A stretch of DNA of 64,000 nt from Novosphingobium resinovorum. Its GTDB lineage: Bacteria; Pseudomonadota; Alphaproteobacteria; Sphingomonadales; Sphingomonadaceae. Position numbers and translations under genes: made by a program. The DNA is taken from NCBI RefSeq assembly GCF_001742225.1, contig NZ_CP017076.1, forward strand, positions 1,079,001-1,143,000. Reading direction: 5' to 3'. The notes under the pieces were generated by a model. It did not search any database. It was not told the DNA's origin and saw only the letters and a list, made by a program, of their open reading frames with translations. Shown piece after piece: positions 8,146-16,920 of the stretch. Within the stretch, counting starts at the first letter, position 1. Each line of letters opens with the position of its first letter.

Positions 8146-9638
8146 CAGCTTTTCCCCGGATAGGCGCTTGCCACCGAGCCGGTCGCGGGCTGGTGCAGGG
8201 CCTTGGGCATGGAGTATTCGAGCAGCCCCTCATCGCCGTACTCGCGCCCGAAGCCGCTCGGTCCCGAGCCGCCGAACGGCAGGTCGAACGAGAAGCCGCT
8301 GCGGTTGTGTGCGTTGACGAGGCACAGTCCGGCCGGCAGCGAGGCCGCGAGGTCCCATGCCCGCTCGGCGTCGGATGACCAGACCGAGGCGCTGAGGCAG
8401 TCCCCGGTGGCGGCCCAGCGGTGCACATCGGCTTCGTCGCGCCAGGTGACCACGGGCACGATCGGCCCGAACTGTTCGTCGCGGACCAGTTCCGCATCGT
8501 CAGTCAGGCCGGTGACGAGCTGGGGGGCCACGAAATAGCCCTGCTCCGGGTAGTCGGAGAAGTCGTTCAGGAGCGGCACGACCATGCCCCCGTCGCAGCG
8601 CGCCTGCGCCGCGACGCGGCTGATGCGGCCTTGCGCCTGCGCGCTGATGACCGGGCCGATGTTGGTGCGCGGGTCGAGCGGGTCGCCCATGTGGAGCAGG
8701 CGCCGCGCCGTCTCGACGTAGGCGTCCACGAAGCGGTCGGCCACGGCTTCGTGGACGTAGAGGCGCTTGGCCGCCATGCAGACCTGCCCGGCGTTGAGGA
8801 AGCTGGCCCAGACGAGCGCTTCCATGCGCGCGGTGGTCGGCTCGAAGTCTTCCAGCACGATCAGCGGGTCGTTGCCGCCCAGTTCCATCACGCTGGGGAT
8901 GAAGCGGCGGCTGGCCTGTTCCAGCACTGCGCGGCCCACCGTGCCGCCGCCGGTGAAGGCGACTTTCGCCACTTCGGGAGCGCCGATCAGTGCCTCGCCG
9001 GTCTCGGCGCCGCCGTTGACGGCGCGCAGCAGGCCGGGCGGCAGGTGCGCGGCGATCATGGCGACGATGGCGCTCAAGGTCAGCGGCGCGAAGGGGGAGG
9101 GCTTCACCAGCACCGCGTTGCCCGATAGCAGGGCGGGCGCGATCTTGGTCATGGCGAGGATGATCGGCGCGTTCCACGGCACGATCGCCGCGATGACGCC
9201 ATATGGCGCGCGCCGCACCACGCGCCGCCCCGGTCCTTCGCCGCGAACGTCGTCGGCAAGGAGACGGCGGGCGCGGCCCTCCATGTCGGCGGCGAAGGCT
9301 AGCGCGAAGCGGATTTCCCCGGCGCATTCGCCCACCGGCTTCCCCATCTCGCTCGCCATCGTGCGGGCGAGGGCGTCCATGCCCTCCACCGCGCCGAAGG
9401 CCATGCGCAGCGTATCCGCGCGCGTCTCGAAGTCGAGCGCGGCCCATTCCCTCTGTGCGGCCGCTGCGGCAGAGGCGGCGGCGAGGACGTCGGCGGGACT
9501 GTCGCGGCGGATGCGCCCGGCCAGTTCGTCAGGCCGGGCGGGGTTCTCGCGCAGCAGCCACTTGCCCTGCGCGTCCGCCATGCTCGACGCGGCGAAGTCC
9601 CCCAGCTTCGGATGGCCGGTCTGCGAATGCGGGGCCAA
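8145..9638 (-). CDS. NAD(P)-dependent aldehyde dehydrogenase
   Basis: 497 residues from a TTG at 9638, chosen because AAGGAAGG lies 9 bases upstream and the hydrolase ends only 5 bases before; the first ATG (9581, 478 residues) has no Shine-Dalgarno. The catalytic Cys is in FLNAGQVCMAAKR and the general-base Glu in MELGGNDP; PWNAP and the GGGTVG coenzyme turn are present. It oxidises an aldehyde to the acid in the cytoplasm. It sits between the odd hydrolase H2 and the GPH carrier in one operon, so it probably acts on an aldehyde made by the pathway. The family is certain. Confidence 0.9.
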   Translation of the reverse strand: MAPHSQTGHPKLGDFAASSMADAQGKWLLRENPARPDELAGRIRRDSPADVLAAASAAAAAQREWAALDFETRADTLRMAFGAVEGMDALARTMASEMGKPVGECAGEIRFALAFAADMEGRARRLLADDVRGEGPGRRVVRRAPYGVIAAIVPWNAPIILAMTKIAPALLSGNAVLVKPSPFAPLTLSAIVAMIAAHLPPGLLRAVNGGAETGEALIGAPEVAKVAFTGGGTVGRAVLEQASRRFIPSVMELGGNDPLIVLEDFEPTTARMEALVWASFLNAGQVCMAAKRLYVHEAVADRFVDAYVETARRLLHMGDPLDPRTNIGPVISAQAQGRISRVAAQARCDGGMVVPLLNDFSDYPEQGYFVAPQLVTGLTDDAELVRDEQFGPIVPVVTWRDEADVHRWAATGDCLSASVWSSDAERAWDLAASLPAGLCLVNAHNRSGFSFDLPFGGSGPSGFGREYGDEGLLEYSMPKALHQPATGSVASAYPGKS

Positions 9639-9643
9639 CTCCG

Positions 9644-10462
9644 TCAGCCTTCCTTGAGGAAGCGGACGCAGGCTTCGGTCCACTCCTCCGGGAACTCCTC
9701 TATGGTGTCGAGCGTGCCGCCCTCGATCCGGTAGTCGGGCACCTTGCCTTCCAGGAAATGCAGGCACTTCATGATGCCCGGCGCGGAGAGGTCCTTGTCG
9801 CCCCAGACGATGAAGCCCGGCACCGTCACGTCGAAGCGCAACTGCTTGAGCGTGTCGAGCTTGCTGGCCGCGTAATACGATGCCTGCGCGTTCTCCCCGG
9901 CGGTGAGGGCGGCGACGTAGAGCTTCTCGAACGCCTTGAGGTTGTTCACCGGCGAAACGTTCTTCCAGCGCAGCTGCCACAGGCGGGTCAGGTGGCTGCC
10001 GTCCTCCTCGGCGATGGTCGCGGGCGCGCGCATCGGCACCACGCCCTCGTCCGGGTGGAGCAGCACCGGGCCGGAGAGGACGAACTTCTTGACGCGCTCC
10101 GGATACTGCGCCGCCAGCTGGGTGGCGAAGTAGGCGCCGGTGTGGACGCCGATTACCGAGATCGGATCGGTCAGTCCCAAGTCGTCGAGGAATTCGACGA
10201 TGGTGCGGGCATATTCCTCGGGCTCGACGAGGCGGCCGGGCAGGTCGGACATGCCGTAGCCGATGGTGTCCATGCAGATCGCGCGGAAGTGCTCGCCCAG
10301 CATCGGCAGCACGGTGTCGAACATGCCGCTCGACTGCGGGGCCTGGTGGAGACACAGGACCGGCTCGCCCTCGCCATGCTCGCGGTAGTGGAGCTGGCCG
10401 AGGAAGCAGCTGGAATAGCCGCGCTTGAAGTTGACGGGCGCGGTATCGATGGTCGGGATCAT
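9644..10462 (-). CDS. alpha/beta hydrolase-fold protein with G-V-H-T-G nucleophile elbow (H2)
   Basis: 272 residues. Oxyanion strand CLHQAP (38-42), DTIGYGMSD (65-73), elbow GVHTG at 105-109 with His107 in the nucleophile position. The C-terminal motif that should hold the catalytic His reads EGGTLDTIEEFPEEW, with none. The acid is probably kept in WGDKD. The HQAP and YGMSD segments are close to those of H1 at 159-977. Its ATG overlaps the small protein S2 (ATGA), giving the order methyltransferase-S2-H2. A structural or new catalytic role is as likely as ester or amide hydrolysis. Confidence 0.87.
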   Translation of the reverse strand: MIPTIDTAPVNFKRGYSSCFLGQLHYREHGEGEPVLCLHQAPQSSGMFDTVLPMLGEHFRAICMDTIGYGMSDLPGRLVEPEEYARTIVEFLDDLGLTDPISVIGVHTGAYFATQLAAQYPERVKKFVLSGPVLLHPDEGVVPMRAPATIAEEDGSHLTRLWQLRWKNVSPVNNLKAFEKLYVAALTAGENAQASYYAASKLDTLKQLRFDVTVPGFIVWGDKDLSAPGIMKCLHFLEGKVPDYRIEGGTLDTIEEFPEEWTEACVRFLKEG

Positions 10463-10800
10463 GACGGCTCCTGTTGGCTGGCCTCGGGCGCGAGCGGCAG
10501 CTCGGCGAGGCTTCGGAAGATGGTGGAGACGAAGGCGGCGCGGCTTTCGCGCATCGCGGCGGTTTCGTCGGGGGTGAAGGTGAAGCTCTCGATCGCCTCG
10601 GGATCGAGCGCGCCCTGTGCGGCGAGGACGCCTTCCAGAACGGCGTTGCGGCGCTTGAGCACCCAGACTTGCGCCGCCATTTCGAGCATGACGTCCATCA
10701 TCGCGTCGAGGCGGCGGTCGCCGAGGAAGGGGCGGCCGTCGGCAAGGCCCTCGCTCTTGTCCAGCCAGCGGCGCAGGTCGGTGACTTCGTCGGGTGTCAT
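10459..10800 (-). CDS. small helical protein, module paralogue S2
   Basis: 113 residues, the most divergent of the four small proteins. It keeps the core helix LDAMMDVMLEMAAQVWVLKR followed by a short gap and a second helix with R-x-x-R spacing (about 84-98). No signal sequence, metal motif or known domain is seen. It is locked between the methyltransferase-like protein (ATGA overlap at 10797-10800) and hydrolase H2 (ATGA at 10459-10462), strong evidence for co-production and probable complex formation with one or both. Function unknown. Confidence 0.78.
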   Translation of the reverse strand: MTPDEVTDLRRWLDKSEGLADGRPFLGDRRLDAMMDVMLEMAAQVWVLKRRNAVLEGVLAAQGALDPEAIESFTFTPDETAAMRESRAAFVSTIFRSLAELPLAPEASQQEPS

Positions 10801-11867
10801 GCGGTTTTCCTGCAGACGCGGATCTGCAGCGCTCCGGTGGAGGTGGCGGCAGGGCGGTAGTCGGGATCGACGTCGCCGAAGTGCGCTTTCAGCAGCGCGG
10901 TGAAGTCGGAATGGACGAAGGCGGGGGCGTAGGGCTCGCCGTTGTACCAGCTGTCGAACAGGCGCATGCAGTGGCGGCCGCTGAGTTCTTCGGCCGCGAT
11001 GTGCGGGAAGTCGATGATGGTGAAGGTGCCGCCCGGCTTCAGGATGCGCGCGGCCTCTTTCACGACGCCTTCGGCCACTTCGGGCGGCAGTTCGTGGAAC
11101 AGGATCATCGCCAGCGCCGCGTCGACGCTGTTGTCGGCGAAATCGAGCGCGGCGGCGTCGCCCTGCGTGAAGTGGACCTCGATCCCCAGTTCCCGCGCCC
11201 GGGCATGGCCGTAGCGCAGCATCGGCGCAGCAAGGTCGATGCCGTGGACCTCGGCTTCGGGGAAGCGCAGCTTGAAGGCGGTGGTGGACTGGCCGACGCC
11301 GCAGCCAAGATCGACGATGCGCTGCGGAGAGCCGTCGATCGGGCACCATGCGGCCATGACGTTGTGCAGGCGGTCGTCGTCGTTGCCGCCGGTGAAGAAC
11401 ACCTTGGAGCCGTAGTGGAACACGAACCCGGCGAGCGCGTCGTCGTGGTAGTTGCCCGGCTGCAGGTGGATGTCCTGCGCCCGGAAGTAGTCGGGATAGG
11501 CGAAGGCCGGGTCGATGCGCAGCAGGTGGGGGGCGGCGGCCTCGGCCTGCTTCAGCCAGTCCTCCAGTTCGCCCGCGATGCGGCGATAGGTGTCGCCGGT
11601 GCCGCGCCACATCATCATCTGGGTCGAGCGCATCATCCGCCGCGCCATCTGTGCGGCGGGCACGTGGTCGAGCGCGGTGAACAGGTCCTGCACGCGCGGC
11701 CGGGGCGACTGCGCGGCCATCCCGGCGCCGATCGCATCGCCCGACTGGACGAGGCGCGGGACCATGCGCGAAAGGTTGAAGGCGCGCATTCCCTCGACGA
11801 AATCGACGTAGCTCTCATCGTCGAGGCTGGCCGCGCCGCGCAGGGTGCCGATGGACGGGCGGCTCAC
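10797..11867 (-). CDS. class I SAM-dependent methyltransferase-like protein (M1)
   Basis: 356 residues from a GTG at 11867 that overlaps the nitrilase stop (GTGA). A helical N-terminal domain of about 125 residues is followed by DIHLQPGNY (132-140) and a UbiE-type methyltransferase domain with motif I IVDLGCGVGQST (184-195), acidic AEVHGID, APMLRYGHARA and LKPGGTFTIID. The N-domain plus D-x-H-x-x-P-G-x-Y motif is shared with M2 (35328-36512) and M3 (57927-59150) and is not part of ordinary methyltransferases. It forms an overlapping triplet with S2 and H2. SAM binding is likely. What is methylated, or whether it methylates at all, is unknown, and a methyltransferase is unexpected in a degradative operon. 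Confidence 0.85.
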   Translation of the reverse strand: MSRPSIGTLRGAASLDDESYVDFVEGMRAFNLSRMVPRLVQSGDAIGAGMAAQSPRPRVQDLFTALDHVPAAQMARRMMRSTQMMMWRGTGDTYRRIAGELEDWLKQAEAAAPHLLRIDPAFAYPDYFRAQDIHLQPGNYHDDALAGFVFHYGSKVFFTGGNDDDRLHNVMAAWCPIDGSPQRIVDLGCGVGQSTTAFKLRFPEAEVHGIDLAAPMLRYGHARARELGIEVHFTQGDAAALDFADNSVDAALAMILFHELPPEVAEGVVKEAARILKPGGTFTIIDFPHIAAEELSGRHCMRLFDSWYNGEPYAPAFVHSDFTALLKAHFGDVDPDYRPAATSTGALQIRVCRKTA

Positions 11868-13531
11868 GCCGGGACGCTTTCGCGCAGCGCCAGGATCGCG
11901 CCGTAGAGTTCCGGGCGCGTGTCCATGATGAGGTCGGTCGCGCCCATCAGCCGCTTGTCGCGGTTGGGGGCGAGGTCGACCTCCACGGTGAACGCGCCGG
12001 TGAGCGAGGGCGCCATGTGGCGGTCCGGCGCGTTGACTTCCTTGGTCTGCGGGAAGCGGTATTCCGGCGGGGTCGTGCAGACGGTGCCGGGCTTCGCGCA
12101 AAGGCTGTCGGAGCGCCCTGCGCTGACGATGGTGACGTGGTTCTCCGCCGAACGCGCGGTAAGCATGAGTTCGTGATGCCAGTCCTCGCGCCATGCCGTC
12201 GGACAGGCGATGAGGTCCGTGCCCTTGCGGGCGAGCACGCGGGCAGCCTCGGGGAACAGCAGGTCCTCGCCCAGCAGCAGGCCGAGGCGGCCGAACGGGA
12301 GGTCGAAGACCGGCAGATCGTCACCCAGCGCCATGTCGTTCGAGCCGGGATCGGCGTGGATCTGGCCGTATTCGCCGATCACGCCTTCGGGGCCGAAGAG
12401 GACGGCGCGGTTGACGCGCTTGCCATGCTCGCGCCCCGGCAGACCGGCGACGAGGTAGGTCCGGGCTTCGGCGGCGGCTTTGATGAGGGCTGCGGTTGCT
12501 TCGTCCAGGCGGGTGTCGTCCCCGAGATCCCACGCGAAGAATTCGGGGAGCACCGCTAGTCCGGCCGGGGCCGAGGCGATCATTTCGCGGGCTTGCGCCA
12601 GCCGTTCGTCGAACGTCGCGCCGCCGGGCACGATGGTCGTCAGCGCGACTTTCCCCGCTGGCGCGCGGTCTTCGGCGAGCGCCGCCAGCGCGGCGTTGTC
12701 CTCGCCCATCAGCGTGTAGAGTTCGGGCCGCCGCCGCGCCATGCGGTCTTCGCGTTCCAGCGTCGACAGGTCGATGTCGGCGAACACCAGCCCGATGTCG
12801 TCATGCGTCGCGCGGGCCAGCGGCATGCCGTCCGGGCCGACCACCTGGCTTTCCCCTGCGCCCTTCACGAAGTCGCGGGTCATGCCTGCGGCGTCGATCA
12901 GGTCCTGCAGGTCCTGCCCCTTGACCATGTCCCCCACCCGGTTGGCGGAGATCATGAAATAGCCGTTTTCGGCCGCGCGCGCCGGGATGTGCAGGTTCGC
13001 CTCATCCACCCCGTTCGAGCACAGCGAGTTGAGCACGATGTCCGCCCCCAGGCACGCCATCGTGCGCGAGGTTTCCGGCACCAGCCCGTCCATGCAGGAT
13101 ATCATGCCGATGCGCCCGATTTCGGTGTCGTAGACGCGCCCGTCCTCGTCCGAGGGGAAGAACGCGTCGCGCTCGATCCACATCAGCACCTGCTTCTTGT
13201 TGGAGCCGATGTATTCCCCGTCTGGGCCGATCAGGTGGTTGACCATCCATGCCTTGGGGAATGGCCCGCGCACGGCGGCGTTGAAGCCGATGAACAGGCC
13301 ATGCTCGCGCGCCTTGGCACGGATCGCCGAGACCAGCGGACCTTCGAGGGTAACGGCCTCGCGCCATGCGTGTTCGCGGTCGGTGTAGGAGGTGGGGTAG
13401 TTGCAGCACTCCTGGAAGTGCACCAGCCTGGCCCCGCCCGCCGCCGCCTCGTCGGCAAGGCGAAGGATGTCGGCAAGAACGCGGTCGGTGTCCTTGCCGG
13501 TTTCGAACTGTGCTGTAGCTACCCGTAGCAT
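11864..13531 (-). CDS. nitrilase-superfamily amidase with tandem CN-hydrolase domains, second one degenerate
   Basis: 555 residues, about twice a single CN-hydrolase domain. Domain 1 (1-275) has the Glu-Lys-Cys triad: Glu41 in HFQECC, Lys in SNKKQVL (112-113), Cys146 in ISCMDG, so it is probably an active C-N hydrolase (carbamoylputrescine/N-carbamyl amino acid amidase-like). Domain 2 (295-555) keeps Glu330 (VLPEFF) but has Gln390 where the Lys belongs (YGQIH) and Gly421 for the Cys (LLLGEDLLFPE), so it should be inactive. It begins 17 bases after the beta-rich unknown at 13549. The role would be release of ammonia or CO2 plus ammonia from an amide or ureido acid. The dead half may form the usual nitrilase dimer interface inside one chain. 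Confidence 0.88.
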   Translation of the reverse strand: MLRVATAQFETGKDTDRVLADILRLADEAAAGGARLVHFQECCNYPTSYTDREHAWREAVTLEGPLVSAIRAKAREHGLFIGFNAAVRGPFPKAWMVNHLIGPDGEYIGSNKKQVLMWIERDAFFPSDEDGRVYDTEIGRIGMISCMDGLVPETSRTMACLGADIVLNSLCSNGVDEANLHIPARAAENGYFMISANRVGDMVKGQDLQDLIDAAGMTRDFVKGAGESQVVGPDGMPLARATHDDIGLVFADIDLSTLEREDRMARRRPELYTLMGEDNAALAALAEDRAPAGKVALTTIVPGGATFDERLAQAREMIASAPAGLAVLPEFFAWDLGDDTRLDEATAALIKAAAEARTYLVAGLPGREHGKRVNRAVLFGPEGVIGEYGQIHADPGSNDMALGDDLPVFDLPFGRLGLLLGEDLLFPEAARVLARKGTDLIACPTAWREDWHHELMLTARSAENHVTIVSAGRSDSLCAKPGTVCTTPPEYRFPQTKEVNAPDRHMAPSLTGAFTVEVDLAPNRDKRLMGATDLIMDTRPELYGAILALRESVPA

Positions 13532-13548
13532 CGTGCGCGCCTTTCGGA

Positions 13549-14259
13549 TCAGAAGTCGAATTCGAGGGTGTCGCCGAAGCTCTTCTGGTCGAATTCGGCC
13601 AGTTCGTAGGTCACGCCCTTGGCATGGCCGATCACGCGGGCGCAGATGCGGTCCTGCCCGGTGGTCCAGACCTCGATGTCGGCGTCGATCGCGCCGGTGT
13701 GCCAGAGGTAGTGGTCGCAGACGAACTTGCCGGCGGGGACTTCGATCTCCTCCTCGCCGATGTACTCGATGGCCAGCGTCACTTCCTTGCCGTGCGTCAT
13801 CTGGCCGCCGTTCCAGGTGGCCGAGGTGGTGAGGATGCGCACGTGCTGCGTGCCTTCGACCGCGCGGTCGCACTGGGTGAATTTCCAGCCCTCGACGACG
13901 GTGGGGTGGTAGCCGAGGACGAGGTCGGCGCCGCCGGGAAGCTGGGCCTGCTCGATCGGGCTGCCGTCGGGCGCGATGAGGAGCGACGTCACCTCGTCAC
14001 CGACCACGCGGCGCACCAGAACGCCCTGGAACTCGCTGCCGACGAACAGGCGGAGGTGCCCGTCCATCGGCATGAATTCGGTGTTCACGGTCTGGGTGAC
14101 GTGGCGCACCAGCGAAGTGCCGGGGAAGCGCGTCATCGACTGCGCGGTATGGGTGCCGTCGGGGTTGGTGGAGACGATGAAGTTCTCCCACTCGACCCAC
14201 TTGGAGCGGTCGTCGCTGGGGCCCATCACGTAGCTGCCGGTGGTACGGGTAAGCGGCAT
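13549..14259 (-). CDS. uncharacterised beta-rich protein, first gene of the operon
   Basis: 236 residues, no family firmly recognised. Predicted mostly beta strands. The segment EEEIEVPAGKFVCDHYLWHT resembles the core of DUF3108-like proteins, which form a closed beta sheet and often bind a lipophilic ligand. No signal peptide or membrane segment, so it is cytoplasmic. It leads the eight-gene minus operon ending with the Rieske oxygenase, 17 bases before the nitrilase. A substrate-binding or lyase-like role is possible but not supported. Start ATG 14259. Confidence 0.7.
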   Translation of the reverse strand: MPLTRTTGSYVMGPSDDRSKWVEWENFIVSTNPDGTHTAQSMTRFPGTSLVRHVTQTVNTEFMPMDGHLRLFVGSEFQGVLVRRVVGDEVTSLLIAPDGSPIEQAQLPGGADLVLGYHPTVVEGWKFTQCDRAVEGTQHVRILTTSATWNGGQMTHGKEVTLAIEYIGEEEIEVPAGKFVCDHYLWHTGAIDADIEVWTTGQDRICARVIGHAKGVTYELAEFDQKSFGDTLEFDF

Positions 14260-14858
14260 TCGGTCTACCTCTCTGTCGATCCGGATGGACGGCCCGAATT
14301 GTTGGGGCCGGGTCCATTTGCGGGGTTCGACGTCGAGGCTGCCTCACACCGGGCGCGCGGCAAATCGAGGCTGGTGCCTCTGGTCACCAATCGAGGATTT
14401 ATCGACTGGTGGGGAATTGCGGTATTGGATGTTGCCGTGTCAGAGCGGCGTCGCGGTCACCACCATGCGGCCCAGGAACACCGGCTTTTCGGCGCCGATG
14501 ATCGGCACGCTCGGCGGCGTTGCGACGGCGGCCACGCTCGTCAGGATGGCCGAGGATACGGCAAGGGCTGCGAAGGCGGGGAGCAGGCGGGTCATCTGGC
14601 GGCGTCCATCGTCGGGTTTCGATTGGGCCGGTATGACGGGGCGGTGTCGCAGGACTTTGCCGCGCCTGCATCAAGCTGTCCGAAAGTGTATTGAGCGGTA
14701 ATCTCAACAAGACTTTGGAGTCGCGCGGATCGGCATGGCGCTGCAATCGTTCCGCAGCGTGATCAGGCTTCTCCACCTGCCGGTCAGTTGGGGGCACAAC
14801 CCTGTCATTGCAGCCCCCGCGATGCTTGCTAGATACCAATCTAACGGAGATTGGGTTC
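14260..14858. other. intergenic region between divergent operons
   Basis: 599 bases separate the minus operon from hydantoinase A. Besides the short reading frame at 14440-14595 it should hold the promoters of both operons. A GGGGGC/GCCCCC inverted pair lies at about 14790-14817, just before the ribosome-binding sequence ACGGAGA of hydantoinase A. I see no clear -35/-10 pair. Confidence 0.5.
14440..14595 (-). CDS. short secreted peptide (51 residues)
   Basis: A 52-codon frame, ATG 14595 to TGA 14440. The N-terminus is a convincing signal peptide: MTRLLP, a hydrophobic stretch of Ala/Val/Ile/Leu to about residue 25 and an Ala-rich cleavage region. The mature part would be only some 25 residues, Pro-rich and then ending in VFLGRMVVTATPL. 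The coherent signal sequence suggests a real gene rather than chance. It is orphaned in the gap upstream of hydantoinase A. Function unknown; too short for similarity-free proof. Confidence 0.5.
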   Translation of the reverse strand: MTRLLPAFAALAVSSAILTSVAAVATPPSVPIIGAEKPVFLGRMVVTATPL

Positions 14859-16907
14859 ATGACTTATCGCCTGGGGGTGGACGTCGGTGGGACGTTTACC
14901 GACCTTTTGCTGCTCGATCAGAAGAACGGCTCGTTCTGGCGCCACAAGACGCCTTCCACCCCGCATGACAGCTCGGAAGGCATCCTCAACGGTCTCGGCG
15001 CGATCTGCGAGAAGGCAGGAATCACGCCTGCGGACATCGAGTACTTCCTCCACGGCACGACCGTTGCGACCAACGCGGTGCTCGAAGGCAAGGGTTCGCG
15101 CGTCGGCCTCGTCGTCACCGAGGGCTATGGCCAGGTCATGCAGATCGCACGCTCGTTCGTGCCCGGCGGCCTCGCCGGCTGGATCGTGTGGCCCAAGCCC
15201 GAACCGCTCGCCGCGCTTGAGGACACCGTGGAGATCGCCGGGCGCATGGATGCGCAAGGGCGCGAGATCCGCCCGATCGACGAAGCCGGTATCCGCGCCG
15301 CGTTGGAGAAGCTGAAGGCGCAGGGCGTCGAGGCGCTGACGGTCAGCCTGATGAACGGCTACCTCAACGGCGCGCACGAGAAGCGCGTGGCGCAGCTGGC
15401 GGCCGAGATCATGCCCGACGTGCCGATCTCGCTCAGCCACCTTGTCCTGCCCGAGATGCAGGAATACGAGCGCACCCTCACCACCGTCGCCAACGCGGCG
15501 GTGCGCCCGGTCGTGGGCAAGTACGTGCGCAACCTGCGCGACAACCTGCGCTCCGGCGGCATGGCGGGCTCGCTCTCGCTGCTGCGCTCCGATGGCGGGC
15601 TCATGTCCTCCGAGAAGTCGGAGGAGCATCCGGTCGCGCTGCTGATGTCCGGTCCCGCAGGCGGCGTCACGGGCGCGCTGTGGGTCGGCAAGAACTCCGG
15701 CATCCGCAACATCCTGACGCTCGACGTCGGGGGTACTTCCACCGACGTGGCGCTGATCGAGAACCTCGAGGCGCGCCGCGTTCGCACCACCGAAGTCGGC
15801 CACCTCTCGGTCCGCGCCTCGGCGCTGGACGTGAAGACGGTGGGCGCGGGCGGCGGTTCGATCGCCTACGTGCCCGAACTGACCGGCGCGCTGCGCGTCG
15901 GCCCGCAGTCGGCGGGCGCGGTGCCGGGCCCGGTGGCCTACGGCAAGGGGGGCAAGCTGCCGACCGTGACCGACGCCAACGTGGTGCTCGGCTACTTGCC
16001 CGAGAACCTGCTGGGCGGCACCTTCAAGCTCGACCGCGAAGGCGCCAAGGCGGCGGTGCAGACCATCGCCGACAAGCTGGGCATCGGCCTGATGGAAGCC
16101 GCGCGCGGCATCATCGACATCGTCAACGAGAACATGTTCGGCGCGCTGCGCATGATCTCGGTGCAGCAGGGCTACGATCCGCGCCACTTCGCGGTGATGG
16201 GCTTCGGCGGCGCCGGTCCGCTCCACGTCAACGCCGTGGCCAAGCTGATGGGTTCGTGGCCCGCAGTCTCGCCGGTCTCGCCGGGCGTGCTCTGCGCGCT
16301 GGGCGATGCCACCACGCGCATGCGCACCGAGACGGCGCGCTCGTTCTCCAAGCGCTTCTCGGAAACCGAGGAAGCCGAGGTGATCACGCTGCTGGAAGAG
16401 ATGGCCGCGCAGACCACGAAGGAACTGACCGCCGAAGGCATCGCCGACGCCGACGTCACCGTGCAGTTCGAACTCGACGTGCGTTATGAAGGGCAGGCCT
16501 TCGAAGTGCCGCTCTCGATCAGCCCCGACGTGCTCAAGGCCGATGGTCTCGCAGGCGTCAAGGCGCGCTTCGATGCCGAGCACGAGCGCCTGTTCACGTT
16601 CAACATGGACACCGAGCACGAGCTGGTGAACCTGCGCGCCGTGGCGCTCGGGCCGCTGCTCGAACTGGAGGCGCTGCGCCTGCCCGAAGGCAACGGCGAC
16701 CCGATCGACGCCAAGGTGCGCGATCACGAACTGTGGTTCAACGGCGCCATGGCCCCGGCCGCGATCTACGACCGCGCCAAGCTGCGCGCCGGAGACGTGA
16801 TCAAGGGCCCGGCGATCGTCACCGAGATGGACTCGACCACGCTCATCGAAGGCGACTGCGTCGGCACCGTCGATGCCGTCGGCAACATCCTGATCAACCT
16901 GGCCTGA
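14859..16907 (+). CDS. hyuA: hydantoinase/oxoprolinase family protein, A subunit
   Basis: 682 residues from ATG 14859, preceded by ACGGAGA. ATPase-type motifs of the acetate kinase/Hsp70 fold are seen: GVDVGGTFTDLLLLD at the N-terminus, LHGTTVATNAV, LTLDVGGTSTDVALI in the middle and VGAGGGS. The family (HyuA, N-methylhydantoinase A, 5-oxoprolinase A half, acetophenone carboxylase subunits) phosphorylates a cyclic amide or ketone with ATP so that the B subunit can hydrolyse or carboxylate it. The B gene follows after 13 bases and an amidase overlaps B. ATP-dependent opening of a hydantoin/oxo-lactam-like ring is the best guess; carboxylation of a ketone is the alternative. Confidence 0.93.
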   Translation: MTYRLGVDVGGTFTDLLLLDQKNGSFWRHKTPSTPHDSSEGILNGLGAICEKAGITPADIEYFLHGTTVATNAVLEGKGSRVGLVVTEGYGQVMQIARSFVPGGLAGWIVWPKPEPLAALEDTVEIAGRMDAQGREIRPIDEAGIRAALEKLKAQGVEALTVSLMNGYLNGAHEKRVAQLAAEIMPDVPISLSHLVLPEMQEYERTLTTVANAAVRPVVGKYVRNLRDNLRSGGMAGSLSLLRSDGGLMSSEKSEEHPVALLMSGPAGGVTGALWVGKNSGIRNILTLDVGGTSTDVALIENLEARRVRTTEVGHLSVRASALDVKTVGAGGGSIAYVPELTGALRVGPQSAGAVPGPVAYGKGGKLPTVTDANVVLGYLPENLLGGTFKLDREGAKAAVQTIADKLGIGLMEAARGIIDIVNENMFGALRMISVQQGYDPRHFAVMGFGGAGPLHVNAVAKLMGSWPAVSPVSPGVLCALGDATTRMRTETARSFSKRFSETEEAEVITLLEEMAAQTTKELTAEGIADADVTVQFELDVRYEGQAFEVPLSISPDVLKADGLAGVKARFDAEHERLFTFNMDTEHELVNLRAVALGPLLELEALRLPEGNGDPIDAKVRDHELWFNGAMAPAAIYDRAKLRAGDVIKGPAIVTEMDSTTLIEGDCVGTVDAVGNILINLA

Positions 16908-16920
16908 GGGGAGAGAACCA

